DNA from: PRS1 sp965250265
GTDB taxonomy: Bacteria; Bacteroidota; Bacteroidia; Flavobacteriales; Flavobacteriaceae
DNA: 64,000 nt
NCBI GenBank assembly: GCA_965250265.1
Contig: CBDFNO010000012.1
Coordinates: 1 to 64,000 of the forward strand
Direction: 5' to 3'
The position numbers and the translations under genes were made by a program. Below the pieces are notes generated by a model. That model saw only the letters and a list, made by a program, of their open reading frames with translations, was not told where the DNA came from and did no database searches. This document shows positions 53,601-62,613 of the stretch, piece after piece. The stretch's first letter is position 1; every line of letters starts with the position of its first letter.

Positions 53601-54101
53601 GAGTTGAAGTTTTCCCTTACAGATCCTGTCGTATCCATCATCACATGAGCAGTCGTCTTTGGCTGTAGGGTGGTGGTGGTTATAATTTATCCATAGGGGC
53701 ACTTCATAATCTTTACTTGGTGCCACCCAGGCATTTCTCACACCTTCTATATCAATAATTAACTTGCGGTAATCATTAATGGTGAGCGCACCATTGTGAA
53801 AGATCTTTCTGGCTGTATAAAATATCTCATTCCAGACTTCAGGACTCAGTTGTTTGGGCGCCAAAATATCCTGAACTTCAAAACCTGTGCGATAAGCAAG
53901 ATCCGTTATGGCATAACTTACGGCCTCCAGCATGGTTATTCCAGGATCAGAATTATTATAATCTGTCCAGATGGCATTCCCCATCTTTTCTATATCCTTG
54001 AATCCCTTTTTTCTCAACCCATCATAATCCTCAGCGGGAAGTAACGGATTGGCCTTTATTAATGCTTCTGGTGTTGACATAATTTCTATATTAATTGACA
54101 C
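50586..54101 (-). CDS. Afp12-like baseplate protein
   Basis: The N-terminal region (IWTDYNNSDPGITMLEAVSYAITDLAYRTGF, about 43-73) is the signature of large baseplate wedge proteins of eCIS. A long predicted coiled coil occupies about 180-275 (repeated EEIDKI/ELDKIL/RRLNQL). Cys-rich inserts occur near 148 (CSCDDGYDRIC) and at the extreme C-terminus (CGVCDEEC), possibly binding metal. Length is 1171 residues. In characterised particles Afp11 and Afp12 form the wedges that hold the spike and trigger the sheath. An internal ATG at 54080 (MSTPEALI) is an alternative start. Confidence 0.85.
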   Translation of the reverse strand: MSINIEIMSTPEALIKANPLLPAEDYDGLRKKGFKDIEKMGNAIWTDYNNSDPGITMLEAVSYAITDLAYRTGFEVQDILAPKQLSPEVWNEIFYTARKIFHNGALTINDYRKLIIDIEGVRNAWVAPSKDYEVPLWINYNHHHPTAKDDCSCDDGYDRICKGKLQLNQATDNLVDDDKEETIHAIEKKIDDINSLIRRLHEEIDKISSEREGDIPEAKKAELDKILEENQQKIHEFNRRLNQLNKEKKLITDSAVIESKIVELEGLYNVMVEYEENIIEDDARDEIRDKVQDKLYRHRNLGEDFLSINAVEYEDFGISASIKLEEYADSDNVLAQIYFIIYKYFTPSIPFYTIEQMLDKGMLIDEIFEGPALRHGFIDTDELEATSLYRDIRLSDIINEIADIPGIIAITFLKMPYSSIDDDIIDVVYFTKWVNKLKSERKIARIRPDMSSVLFCKEREFLSYNTDPNTDKRPERMLKLFRDLKILERKYKLSGTALDLPVPTGEHMELEDYYPITETLPMCYGISERGGLPADATEKRKVQVLQLKGYLLFFEQLLADYLVQLNHVKELFTFDGSVEHTYFTRALTEMEGLKDLIIDHNDHGEEHWEEILSDFTHVLEHLIETPENFLSRRNTFLNHMLARFGEDLSEYEKISRWLTPYKVEERLVQDKINILANGEYYRISTDRGKGYNYAIPDYWDSDNVSGAERRVSRLLGFKDVRRRSLVPGFICVEPVMEKEGKKTTDVQKTNKKGQLLNVIKFIYPKTKKTLLISKEVAEGCCTDKLLDEILKYIDQKDYFHFSDKLKQRARKSAGKVGKFSYELWDSTDEEEAITLARSEQYSKSKKRSKAFDRLQRLVWEMNTNEGFHLVEHLLLRPKFDEVFDENGDPITVELLDVCLDPCDLGIGLDEGTEKPKYRKRISRIPAAKCFDQMPWVLEYLRLNEVSNLYDQSLLFQDVISGSNETQPLKFRRYENLIDRIKDIQEYGSERVNYEIVQGTDANNEVKYGFVLRGDDHVKLAQSPYMFNKGEDAEEEIECLLRKFGYELDLYCEENPCDNNEDPYSFRATAVFPCWPLRFRDLTFRGLVERTIEKEAPAHMDIKVKWIGINEMKRFEEAYCNWLEEMSVTEMPSYEMVNPLVDVLNTLKPCGVCDEECGESSSNKQSNGKASY

Positions 54102-54157
54102 TCATTTTTTCTTTGATCTATTGGTTATTAGTGCTTGCCTTCTGACAGATATCTTTT

Positions 54158-57100
54158 TTATTTGCTTCTTAAGGCAGCAATAAGATCTTTCTTCTTCATA
54201 GAAGAAAAACCAGTGATCCCTTTTTCTCTTGCCATTTCTTTCAATTGCACAACCGTCTTTTTACTAAACTGTACTATATCTTTAGTAGTATTTGCTTCAG
54301 AAGTACTTGCAGACCCTGAGTATTCTGACTCATCATTCATTTCATCCGTAGTAATCTCAGGAATTATTTTATTCTGTTCATCTCTTCTTTCGGCACATGG
54401 ATCCGGTTCTACCTCTTCTTCACAAAGTATAATGAGATGCTTAGGTGCTGAAACCAGAATGGAACGACCTGTGGAAGGATTAATTACTGTTTCTCCTTGA
54501 AATTTGGGATTAGTCAGTGTTTTTTCCACATCTGCACATCCACCAGACCTAATTAAGACTTGTTTTAAATCTTCATCAATGGCTTCCTCATCGTCTATCA
54601 CTTTCTTTTCTTTAGTACAGCACTCATCCTTGCAAACAACCATAATGAAATCCTTGATAAAATCAACATAGGATCGTTCTTCTATAAAATTGATTATCGA
54701 TGAGGCATAAATTTTCTGACCAAATGTCACATCTGCATTCTCGTCAAATGCCCAGGGCGTGAGGTATTGGACAATGTCATCATTAAGCTGTTTTAGATAA
54801 AATCCTTTGTCGAGTCCGGAATAGAATGTCACTTTAAAGAAAACCAATACCTGTTCATAGACCGGATTTTTAACATGAACTTTTACAAATGGTGAAGTCT
54901 TCTCCTTGAGATAATCTTCTATTTCCAGCAGCGTTCTTCTACTTGTTTTTGGTTGCAAAGGGTCAATGGCGTTTCTATTTTTTAGATTTGAGATAGGCAC
55001 GACCATAACATGTCCTGGAGCTACTTGTTGTCCGCAACAAACGACTTCGCCATTTGGATGAAGAGACGCATCAGATTCCCGGCACAAACAATTCGGATCT
55101 GTATGAGTAATTGCTTTTACTTTATAAATACTTGGGAATAGATCTAAAACGAGATGCTCATAATCCCATGCGTTAATGGCCCTGGCTTTATGTCTTAACC
55201 GTTCGCTTACGCGGATATAAAAATCTTTACCTTCTTCTTTGGCTTTACCATCCCAGGAAGCAAAGGGTTGCACAACTGATTTTACCTCTGCTTTCCCTAC
55301 CACTAACTTGCTGATGGATTCTGTGGGTACCGGACACTCAAAATGCGATTGGTCATTGTTACGATCGTCAAATTTTGCCACTACGGCTTGAGCAACCACA
55401 TCTACTAATTTTGGTATCCGATGCGAATTTTCAGAAACACTCGTGCGGAACCAGTGTAGGTCCGTGGTGACTATTGTATTGTCATTAGTAGCATCTGCTG
55501 GTACATCGATCTTGACAATACCTGTTGTTTGAAACCCATAGGTACCGTCAGAGATAATGTTAGTATCATCAAGTGGTCTCCATTCATTATTGGAAAGGTA
55601 GGACCAGTGAATTTCCGGAGGATCATTGTCTCCATCCTCCTCGCTCCCTTCGGCAAACTGGAAAAGCAAGGTTAAAGTTTGTTGAGGTAGGAGGTTTTCA
55701 AGTCCGATATAAAGAAGCCCTTCTTCCTGATTTTCTCCAGAATATTGATTAATCGTATCTTCGAATGAATTTTGAAGGCTACTTGCCTTGCGCATCAAAA
55801 CTTCCGTATTATACGATTCTTCTTGTGTGCTGGAATTCAAAGAGCTGTAAAGCGACTGGTAAGTAAATTGAGGAAATATAGAGCCGTTAGCCTTTACTAA
55901 TAAATGATCTTTTGTAGCATTAAATTCATTGATTTTTTTCAATTTATTAACATCAAAGGTATTATTGATTTTGGATTCGTTCTCATTAGAGCCAATAAAA
56001 GTCTCAACCACTCCAAAAGGATACACATGAAAAAATTGATCTATTTCGGGGTCTAATTTCTCCAATGTGGATTCGTAACTAACGGAAATTGATTTTACTT
56101 GGTTCAATAGAGCATATTCTTGCTGGATTTGAAAAGAACTAAGATTGTTTTTAGCAGTAATCAATTGATTGAATTGTAGGTCAATGAAACCTTTTATGGT
56201 TTCTCCACTATATGCTTCATAAGAGGTTAGAGGTTTTCTGCCAAGATTAACCTGAGTTCCATCCTTGAATAAAATATTTCGTGTTAAGTCTATTCCGTTA
56301 AATCCCTCAACAGTGGTGTTTTTTTTAAGGACAGACCATTGTCTATTTTCTCGTAGGTTCACCTTGATTTCTGAACTTCTAGACACCGCTATAGCATGAC
56401 TAACTTCACTAATGGATTTTGGGACGGTTACTAACTCTCCCCCAACCACCAGTTGAATATTTACGGATAAGGCTGATAAAGGTTTATTGAATATTTCGTT
56501 CGCACCGATGTATAGACTTTTTCCCTTATTCGGATACATTGTAAAGGGATCAAATGATTTATCAGGATCTATGACGCCAGTATCATTCTGTAATACCAGT
56601 TTTTTAAGACCATCCATGTTTGGGGCTTGAGAATTTGAGCCCTCCTCATTGATAGAACCTACTTTTATCCTTATTTGTGCATTCGAAAATTTTAAATTTT
56701 TAAAGATGTCTTCAGTGATATTGACTGCAGGACCTAATAGCATCTGCATTACGGGATATCCAGTAATATATGTGGCTTCATGCACTTTTGAATCGAATGC
56801 GACAATGGAAACCTCACCTATGGGAAGAAACAAATACAAGCTGTTTTCATTCAAATAATATCTTGTTTCTTGTTGTAGTGCATCACTTATAAATCCATCA
56901 TTATTTATAAATTTCTTAAGATTTTCAAAAGACTCATCATCCATAGGTTTATCAATGGTCAACCAACCTTCTTCGGTAGTCAATTTGATTTTTACCTCTA
57001 AACCGCTCAGAATATTTTCCAAATTATCTTCTACACCCAAGTTTTTCAAACTATATTCAACCAAGCGGTTACCTCCTTGTAGCAATAGCTGAGGTGAGGC

Positions 57101-58384
57101 GATGGCAAAACCAATGGCTGCATCATTATTGAAGTAATACTGTTCTTTTTCATTTTCGATCTCATCGCAGATATTTTTACTGGAATTACGCCATCTCCCA
57201 CGACCGAATGTTGGCCATGTTAGATATTCATTCTCGAAAGGTTCTCCATAGCCATCCAAAGAATTGGCTACAGGACGAGCGAAGATCTCTTTTATCTTGG
57301 CATCATCTAATTCATCCTTTTCAATAAATAAAGTCTTCAGCTCAGAGACTTTGGCCTGATTTACGACAATTTCATCATCTGTTTGATATACTTGATCAAG
57401 TCCGGAGGCATCTTTTCCTCCATCCAGTTCTGTCTCTTTTTCAACATGATGTTCGGTAACATCCTTTGCCAGCTCAAAGATAATATGCACGCGATCGGGG
57501 ATTGATGGTTTCTCTTCTAGTTGGAGTACATCTTTGTAATAAAAATTGAGCATGCGCCCTGTGATGCTATTCATTTGCTCCTGAACCATCCCGAATAGCT
57601 TGAGAAATGTAATGAATAGTGCCATGTGCGGCTGATGCGAAGGGTAATCTTCAAGAGAAGTCAGCAAATAGCCTTCAGAGCGACCGACCAGATTTGATAA
57701 ATAGCCATGAAATGCCAGGAAAACATCATCAATATATAATGCGGCACTTCTAATTTTACTTTCATCGTCTGCGCCATCATAAACAGACAAGTCCGAATCT
57801 ATGGTTTGATCAAGCTCCCATAGTGCCAGATTTTTAATTTCGGAATAATCAATGCCCAGGTCAGTTCCGGTATCAACCGCAACATAGCCCTCTTCAATAG
57901 CCTTTAATTTCTGCAATTGAATACTCAGGGAGGAGTTAATGGCTAGCTTGATGTCCTGGTAGAGTGGGTTAGTGGGTATGATAATTTCCAGCCACCTTTC
58001 CAATCGTACAGCGATGCCAAGAACAGGATTGTACAATGCTGCCAGAATACTAGCGTCGGGATCGGAATCCAGATGTACACGAGTCTCGTCGTAGTCCTTT
58101 TTAATCTGGTCCAAATCCACCACCCCAATGGAGGCAGCGATGACTGACACATCTCTACGGAAAAACTCTTTCCAACTGACTTTGTTTTCAGGGGTTTCAT
58201 CAGAAATGACATGTTCAGGAAGATCATAAAATCGTATTTGTCCAGCATAGCGCTTAGCATATACCAATAGATCTTTGATTTCCCTTCCGTCAATCGGTGC
58301 ATACTCAGGGTCTAAGGCACAGAGGTAGCGATCGAGTTGTCCCGATCCGTCACGGTTAATTTTATGTTCGCATTGACAACTCAT
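54158..58384 (-). CDS. Afp11-like (gpJ-type) baseplate wedge protein with Rho_N/SAP-like tail
   Basis: The 1408-residue protein is of the gpJ/Afp11 type: an N-terminal region of about 450 residues, beta-rich central domains, and a gpJ-like C-terminal part (VSERLRHKARAINAWDYEHLV near 1095, SPFVKVHVKNPVYEQV, then YLTPWAFDENADVTFGQKI). It overlaps the gp25-like gene by four bases, typical of coupled baseplate genes. After an acidic, low-complexity linker the last 35 residues read TVVQLKEMAREKGITGFSSM and KKKDLIAALR, a helix-extension-helix of the Rho_N/SAP kind that binds nucleic acid elsewhere. Such a tail is not part of the usual family. Its N-terminus has a CQC motif. Confidence 0.85.
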   Translation of the reverse strand: MSCQCEHKINRDGSGQLDRYLCALDPEYAPIDGREIKDLLVYAKRYAGQIRFYDLPEHVISDETPENKVSWKEFFRRDVSVIAASIGVVDLDQIKKDYDETRVHLDSDPDASILAALYNPVLGIAVRLERWLEIIIPTNPLYQDIKLAINSSLSIQLQKLKAIEEGYVAVDTGTDLGIDYSEIKNLALWELDQTIDSDLSVYDGADDESKIRSAALYIDDVFLAFHGYLSNLVGRSEGYLLTSLEDYPSHQPHMALFITFLKLFGMVQEQMNSITGRMLNFYYKDVLQLEEKPSIPDRVHIIFELAKDVTEHHVEKETELDGGKDASGLDQVYQTDDEIVVNQAKVSELKTLFIEKDELDDAKIKEIFARPVANSLDGYGEPFENEYLTWPTFGRGRWRNSSKNICDEIENEKEQYYFNNDAAIGFAIASPQLLLQGGNRLVEYSLKNLGVEDNLENILSGLEVKIKLTTEEGWLTIDKPMDDESFENLKKFINNDGFISDALQQETRYYLNENSLYLFLPIGEVSIVAFDSKVHEATYITGYPVMQMLLGPAVNITEDIFKNLKFSNAQIRIKVGSINEEGSNSQAPNMDGLKKLVLQNDTGVIDPDKSFDPFTMYPNKGKSLYIGANEIFNKPLSALSVNIQLVVGGELVTVPKSISEVSHAIAVSRSSEIKVNLRENRQWSVLKKNTTVEGFNGIDLTRNILFKDGTQVNLGRKPLTSYEAYSGETIKGFIDLQFNQLITAKNNLSSFQIQQEYALLNQVKSISVSYESTLEKLDPEIDQFFHVYPFGVVETFIGSNENESKINNTFDVNKLKKINEFNATKDHLLVKANGSIFPQFTYQSLYSSLNSSTQEESYNTEVLMRKASSLQNSFEDTINQYSGENQEEGLLYIGLENLLPQQTLTLLFQFAEGSEEDGDNDPPEIHWSYLSNNEWRPLDDTNIISDGTYGFQTTGIVKIDVPADATNDNTIVTTDLHWFRTSVSENSHRIPKLVDVVAQAVVAKFDDRNNDQSHFECPVPTESISKLVVGKAEVKSVVQPFASWDGKAKEEGKDFYIRVSERLRHKARAINAWDYEHLVLDLFPSIYKVKAITHTDPNCLCRESDASLHPNGEVVCCGQQVAPGHVMVVPISNLKNRNAIDPLQPKTSRRTLLEIEDYLKEKTSPFVKVHVKNPVYEQVLVFFKVTFYSGLDKGFYLKQLNDDIVQYLTPWAFDENADVTFGQKIYASSIINFIEERSYVDFIKDFIMVVCKDECCTKEKKVIDDEEAIDEDLKQVLIRSGGCADVEKTLTNPKFQGETVINPSTGRSILVSAPKHLIILCEEEVEPDPCAERRDEQNKIIPEITTDEMNDESEYSGSASTSEANTTKDIVQFSKKTVVQLKEMAREKGITGFSSMKKKDLIAALRSK

Positions 58385-58800
58385 CCTGTTTCAATATTGG
58401 TTGCTTCTGTCATATAAAATGGAAAAACATAATTATATCTCGTGTTGGTAAGAATAATCGAGTAACTGATGTTAATTTCCAGTCTGCCTTCTTCCTGGTA
58501 ATCTGTTGACACCAATTCCTCAACTATGATCCTTGGTTCATGAATTACCAGTGCATCTTTTACAATTTTTTCAATCATGGCAATGTTGGGCACATTCATG
58601 GATTCAAAAACATAAGGCCGAAGGTTGCAACCAAAAGTTGGTAGCATCACCCTTTCCTCTGTTAAGGTAGCCAGTATAATTCCTATACTGCTGTGTACAT
58701 CGGCTTCTTCACTCAGCATTTCCACGCCATACCATTCCCTGCTAAATGTTGGCGGGAACCCCCAACCGGTGCCTAAAAATGAGCGATCTATTATTTTCAT
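58381..58800 (-). CDS. gp25-like baseplate protein (Afp9-like)
   Basis: A 139-residue member of the GPW/gp25 family, which staples the baseplate wedges and starts sheath polymerisation. Typical segments are LGTGWGFPPTF, SIGIILATLTEERVMLPTFGCNL and the helix IEKIVKDALVIHEPRI followed by ending strands. The EPR triad conserved in gp25 proteins is present (HEPRI, about residue 93). It shares a four-base overlap with the Afp11-like gene. Confidence 0.9.
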   Translation of the reverse strand: MKIIDRSFLGTGWGFPPTFSREWYGVEMLSEEADVHSSIGIILATLTEERVMLPTFGCNLRPYVFESMNVPNIAMIEKIVKDALVIHEPRIIVEELVSTDYQEEGRLEINISYSIILTNTRYNYVFPFYMTEATNIETG

Positions 58801-58825
58801 ATTTATGATTTATTATTCTGTTTAC

Positions 58826-59119
58826 TTACTCACCAATAACTACGGAGCTAAAGCCTACCGTTATACTTCCACCGTGTGTTGTTGAATCACCTAATCTTGC
58901 AGCGGGACTACCACCTATTGTTACACTTCCTGATCCCGTTGATATGCTGTCGGGAGGTCCAGCACAGACACATTGGTTGCCCATAACCGCAGCGGGTTGT
59001 CCTCCAATCAGAACGTTGGCTATTCCAGGCGGTATTATGAGCCCTCCCGTGTGAGGACTATTATTTGGATTTGTCATTGGGCAAGTATGATTATCACCTA
59101 CTCTTGCTGCTTCTGCCAT
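58826..59119 (-). CDS. PAAR-domain spike tip (Afp10-like)
   Basis: The 97-residue protein is a bare PAAR domain: GDNHTCPM, GGLIIPPGIANVLIGGQPAAVMG, then CVCAGPPDS, GSVTIGGSPAARLGD and TTHGGSI. The conserved His and Cys residues (H11, C13 and later His/Cys) fit the zinc site at the cone tip. No toxin domain is attached, so it only sharpens the spike. Confidence 0.93.
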   Translation of the reverse strand: MAEAARVGDNHTCPMTNPNNSPHTGGLIIPPGIANVLIGGQPAAVMGNQCVCAGPPDSISTGSGSVTIGGSPAARLGDSTTHGGSITVGFSSVVIGE

Positions 59120-59139
59120 TTTTTATTTAATAATTAGTA

Positions 59140-60780
59140 TTAGTTTATCATTACTTTTGCTCCCTTGATAATTACGTTGCCAGTACTACCAGCATCAATG
59201 GTTATTCCACTGGCATCCATTTTAATGCTGTTGCTATTTTCATCTTTTAGTTCCATAGCACCGGAATCATCATTAAGTATAATAGATTTTTCGCCTGATG
59301 CTGTTTTTACGCTCAGCGTCATCCGCTTGTTTGTATCATCGAAAATCAATTTTATTTTTTCTTTTGTTACAAAACCAAACTCCAGATTACCTTCGGTTTC
59401 TGGTAATGGCGAGAGGTTTGTGTCTTTACTATGTAGGTACCCCAAAACGATGGCTTCTCTGGGGTCGTCATTTAAAAACCCTAATATCACTTCGTCATGG
59501 GTCTTTGGTCTGAAGTAAACCCCTCTTTCCGGTCCTGCATCTAGTGTTGATACTCTGGCCCAAATACCTTCGTCGCTGGAAGTAATCGTAGGGACATGTA
59601 CTTTTACCCTGTATTGTCCTCCATCTTCTGTATCATCTACATCCAGCACAACGCCAATTTGCAGTCCGTTAATTCCAGGCAACAATCCTGCTGCCGGCTT
59701 ATCCATCACATCCATTTTTTTATAAAACCAATCTTCCTGCCAGCCAAACTGAACATCACTTTTCCAACTGCCATCAAAATGATGTAGCACACCAGTAACA
59801 AATACCTCTCCGTTAAAGCGGTCGCCAACGCCTTCCAATGTAATGGTGCTTCCGGGTTTTACAAGGGCACTACCCTGAATACGAACCCGGCCAATTGCTT
59901 TGGACATTTTATTACGGATGGCATAGGCATCAGACCATATTTGCAACTGATCCTGTGTAAGGTTCCCAGTGTGTGATAAATTGATTTCTGTTCCCAACAC
60001 GGCACCTAATTCTTCAGAAGAAAGATTACCGGTTTCAATAAAATCGGATGATCCCTCAGAGGAATCTTCTGCAGCCTGTTTTGAATAATCCCAGGAATGG
60101 CTTGTAATGCTTTGCGCCTGTTTTCGTGCGTCCATTTCTCCTTCAAACTCAAAAATATTAACACCATAAACAGCCGTAAGTACAGATTCACTAGTTGCAG
60201 GTTTTTTTACAATAAGGTTGCCATCATCGGTCTGAACAAGCATACTATTTGCCTCTGCACGGGTCAGGATAAAATCCCAGTCGGTTGCTTCAAACTGTAC
60301 TAATTGCTTATGTGTGAGCGAGGTGGGTTCCACATCGGGAGTAGATTCTCCTGCCAGCGCTTCCATGACCTCGCTATCTGTTTTTTGAATATGGTAAGCA
60401 CTCTTTCGGGCGCCGGTTAATTTTATGGCCTTGTCTTTTGCTTCAATCATTAAGACAGAGCTTCCATTTCGCCTGACCTTTATACCGTGCTTAACAATAA
60501 TGCCTTCAAATACGGTTTCCACATCTCCATAATATCCGAGTTGAATTTCTATCTCACTACCGGGTTTAAACTGATCGTCATTACTCAACGAAAAATCACG
60601 GTCGGCAACAGAACCATCAATAAAAACCAATTTTGCTGATGCTACTTTATTAAAAGCTTTATTGACAGTTATCTGGCTGAGCAGTATTTCATTACTCAAT
60701 TCAGTGTCATTAATAAACACTTTCCTGCTTACTACATCTGTGGAAGTCTCGGTGCCCGGTATAAGACTGTCTAAACCCAT
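59140..60780 (-). CDS. VgrG-like spike protein (Afp8-like)
   Basis: The N-terminal part is gp27-like (EIEIQLGYYGDVETVFEGII, KAIKLTGARKSAYHI, DWDFILTRAEANSMLVQTDD). An OB-fold follows (IGVVLDVDDTEDGGQYRVKV) with the SDEGIWARVSTLDAG and HDEVILGFLNDDPREAIVLG motifs. It ends in a beta-helix needle (MTLSVKTASGEKSIILNDDS to GNVIIKGAKVMIN). It trimerises as the central spike under the tube, carrying the PAAR tip encoded next. No C-terminal effector extension is present. Confidence 0.92.
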   Translation of the reverse strand: MGLDSLIPGTETSTDVVSRKVFINDTELSNEILLSQITVNKAFNKVASAKLVFIDGSVADRDFSLSNDDQFKPGSEIEIQLGYYGDVETVFEGIIVKHGIKVRRNGSSVLMIEAKDKAIKLTGARKSAYHIQKTDSEVMEALAGESTPDVEPTSLTHKQLVQFEATDWDFILTRAEANSMLVQTDDGNLIVKKPATSESVLTAVYGVNIFEFEGEMDARKQAQSITSHSWDYSKQAAEDSSEGSSDFIETGNLSSEELGAVLGTEINLSHTGNLTQDQLQIWSDAYAIRNKMSKAIGRVRIQGSALVKPGSTITLEGVGDRFNGEVFVTGVLHHFDGSWKSDVQFGWQEDWFYKKMDVMDKPAAGLLPGINGLQIGVVLDVDDTEDGGQYRVKVHVPTITSSDEGIWARVSTLDAGPERGVYFRPKTHDEVILGFLNDDPREAIVLGYLHSKDTNLSPLPETEGNLEFGFVTKEKIKLIFDDTNKRMTLSVKTASGEKSIILNDDSGAMELKDENSNSIKMDASGITIDAGSTGNVIIKGAKVMIN

Positions 60781-60795
60781 TTCTCTCTTTAAAAA

Positions 60796-61491
60796 TTAAT
60801 TATTTTTGGAAGCCTTTCCAATGGGAGGGAATCTTAATATTGTTCCCGTTTCAAGGTTCCTGAATTTTTTTAGTTTATTTGCTTTAGCCACCTGCAGATA
60901 ATACTTTTGATTCTTGTAAATTTTATGTGTATGTAAGGACAATAAATCTCCTTCTTTTACTTCTACTTCATGAGTAAGGTCCGGAGAAGACAACATGGCA
61001 AGTGCAGCCATAAGCCCTGTTGGTGTTACTTCTTCAAACGATGCACTTATTTTTGCTCTGATAGGCAAGCCGAACATATCAAACATGGTGTAGGTTACCG
61101 TAGATGATTTTAAAACACAATGCACTATAAAGAGGCCATACTGAAGTATTAAATGGTTAGGTCTGTGATCTCTTCCAACCACTGTCGTAGTGGTTAATCT
61201 GAAAAGTAATACCTGAGCTGTTACTGGTATTTTTACGCCATTAGTATTCACACCAGTGCCATCTAGCATAATATCTATGCTAAATTTTCTTCCCTTGGTC
61301 AGAATGTACTTCTTTTGGCTTCCTTCTGAACCGGCTTCATTCTCCTCATTCCAATTTATTGCCTCTGTAATTGCAACCGTTTCGGGATTGAACATAGCAA
61401 TAAACGGAACCCCTAGTTTAAGGGAACCATCTTCTTCAGCCTGTAAAATCTTAAGATTAAAAGGCAGTTTTGCCGCAGTTTGTAAATCCAT
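60796..61491 (-). CDS. LysM-domain baseplate hub protein (Afp7-like)
   Basis: Residues 1-170 form the hub domain (VPFIAMFNPETVAI, KKYILTKGRKFSIDIMLDGTG, YTMFDMFGLPIRAKISASF). A C-terminal LysM-like domain follows (VKEGDLLSLHTHKIYKN, YYLQVAKANKLKKFRNL, GTILRFPPI), as in phage and eCIS hub proteins that join the tube to the spike; the LysM here is structural. The ATG overlaps the preceding stop (TAATG). Confidence 0.9.
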   Translation of the reverse strand: MDLQTAAKLPFNLKILQAEEDGSLKLGVPFIAMFNPETVAITEAINWNEENEAGSEGSQKKYILTKGRKFSIDIMLDGTGVNTNGVKIPVTAQVLLFRLTTTTVVGRDHRPNHLILQYGLFIVHCVLKSSTVTYTMFDMFGLPIRAKISASFEEVTPTGLMAALAMLSSPDLTHEVEVKEGDLLSLHTHKIYKNQKYYLQVAKANKLKKFRNLETGTILRFPPIGKASKNN

Positions 61492-61652
61492 TATCGCTCA
61501 TTTTTTTCTTTGATAATCTCCAGTACCAATGCTGCTATTTCAGCATCCGGAATTGTCTGGCTGGTTGTAGTGCCAGAAGTAGTGTCTGATGCTGTGGTGG
61601 ATTCGTTATCGACCACCGCCTTTATGATTACTTCATTAATTTGTACTGCCAT
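61491..61652 (-). CDS. DUF5908-like small eCIS protein, 53 residues
   Basis: A short gene between the second tube protein and the LysM gene, beginning MAVQINEVIIKAVVDNES, with a Thr/Ser-rich middle and a helical end (AEIAALVLEIIKEK). This fits the DUF5908 type, which occupies the same slot in many Bacteroidota injection-system operons (Afp6-like position). Its stop overlaps the start of the LysM gene by one base, and it starts four bases before the upstream gene's stop. Function unknown; a chaperone-like role is only a guess. Confidence 0.85.
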   Translation of the reverse strand: MAVQINEVIIKAVVDNESTTASDTTSGTTTSQTIPDAEIAALVLEIIKEKNER

Positions 61653-61655
61653 TGA

Positions 61656-62123
61656 TTAAAGTGTTTTTTCAAAATATTGATATGCCAATTCAATTGTTTC
61701 TATTACTAAATTATTATCCTTCGCTGAAAAATCGGAAGTAGACCATTTTACCGGATAGGCTCCAACCACATTCCATACTGCTAAAGGCGCTCCTTCCTCA
61801 TCCAATAGCGTAATCAAAATATCGGCAGGTTGGAAATCATAGATCAAGGCCGTAAAATATGTATTCATGGCAGATTTGATCCATTCCAGAATTGCCGTTC
61901 CCTGAAGCATGCCTCTTTTCAGCACCAGATTAGGATATTTGGCTCGCTTTGGAAGTTTATAAACAAATCTGTTCTCCCCGCCTTCTACATGATCCTCCGT
62001 TTCAATTTCAAAGGAAAGACCACTCACGTCCTGAAACCGTTGTTCAGTATCACTGTCCATACCACTTACCCCCAAGAACTCCACTTTAAAATAAAAACCA
62101 GTTGGTGGATAGTAGGTAGACAT
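61656..62123 (-). CDS. Tail tube-initiator protein (Afp5-like, gp19 family)
   Basis: A 155-residue Hcp/gp19-like protein. YFKVEFLGVSGMDSDTEQRF, QDVSGLSFEIETEDHVEGGE, LVLKRGMLQGTAILEWI and ITLLDEEGAPLAVWNVVGAY are the standard tube-protein strands. Compared with the other tube protein it has the longer loops typical of the Afp5-type ring that connects the tube to the baseplate hub. Confidence 0.9.
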   Translation of the reverse strand: MSTYYPPTGFYFKVEFLGVSGMDSDTEQRFQDVSGLSFEIETEDHVEGGENRFVYKLPKRAKYPNLVLKRGMLQGTAILEWIKSAMNTYFTALIYDFQPADILITLLDEEGAPLAVWNVVGAYPVKWSTSDFSAKDNNLVIETIELAYQYFEKTL

Positions 62124-62127
62124 AGTT

Positions 62128-62562
62128 CTAGGCTACTGCTTGTGTAATTCCTTCATGTACAAGTTCCAGTGTCTCTATGGCTATGTCATTACCAGTAGCG
62201 TTTAGTCCAGGACCCTCACATTTAATTGGCCAGGCCTGTGTAATTGCCCAAACAAATACGGGCGCATTATCATCATCCAGCAAGGTAATTGTGAGGTCTC
62301 TTCTTTCAACGTTGGATTGCCCCGTATTGTTAAACCAATTGTAAAGATCTATGTTTGCAGTACACATGCCTCTTTTAAGAGAAATGTTACCCGATTTTCT
62401 AATTCCGGGTCGCTTTAGTGCCAGTGTACCAGCCGACATCAGGCCGTCACGGTAATCTATAGGATCAATCTCAATGGTGAGTCCGCTCACCTCCGAAAAG
62501 CCTATATCTTCACCACCCCACGAAACGCTGTAGTGAAAGACTGTTAATGGATATTGTGCCAT
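62128..62562 (-). CDS. Main inner-tube protein (Afp1-like, gp19 family)
   Basis: A compact 144-residue tube protein with the same motifs (GFSEVSGLTIEIDPIDYRDG, ISLKRGMCTANIDLYNWF, TLLDDDNAPVFVWAI) and the shorter loops of the stacked hexamer. It would form the rigid tube whose lumen carries cargo. It follows the sheath gene by 51 bases and is four bases from the second tube gene. Confidence 0.9.
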   Translation of the reverse strand: MAQYPLTVFHYSVSWGGEDIGFSEVSGLTIEIDPIDYRDGLMSAGTLALKRPGIRKSGNISLKRGMCTANIDLYNWFNNTGQSNVERRDLTITLLDDDNAPVFVWAITQAWPIKCEGPGLNATGNDIAIETLELVHEGITQAVA

Positions 62563-62613
62563 TTTTTATTGGATTTATGTTTATAAAATATTACTAATAT
62601 TGAACTCCTAATC

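Noticed and set aside
53208..53648. 146-codon plus-strand frame, hydrophobic
   Set aside because: Antisense of the coiled-coil region of the Afp12-like gene; hydrophobicity results from reversing Glu/Lys-rich codons.
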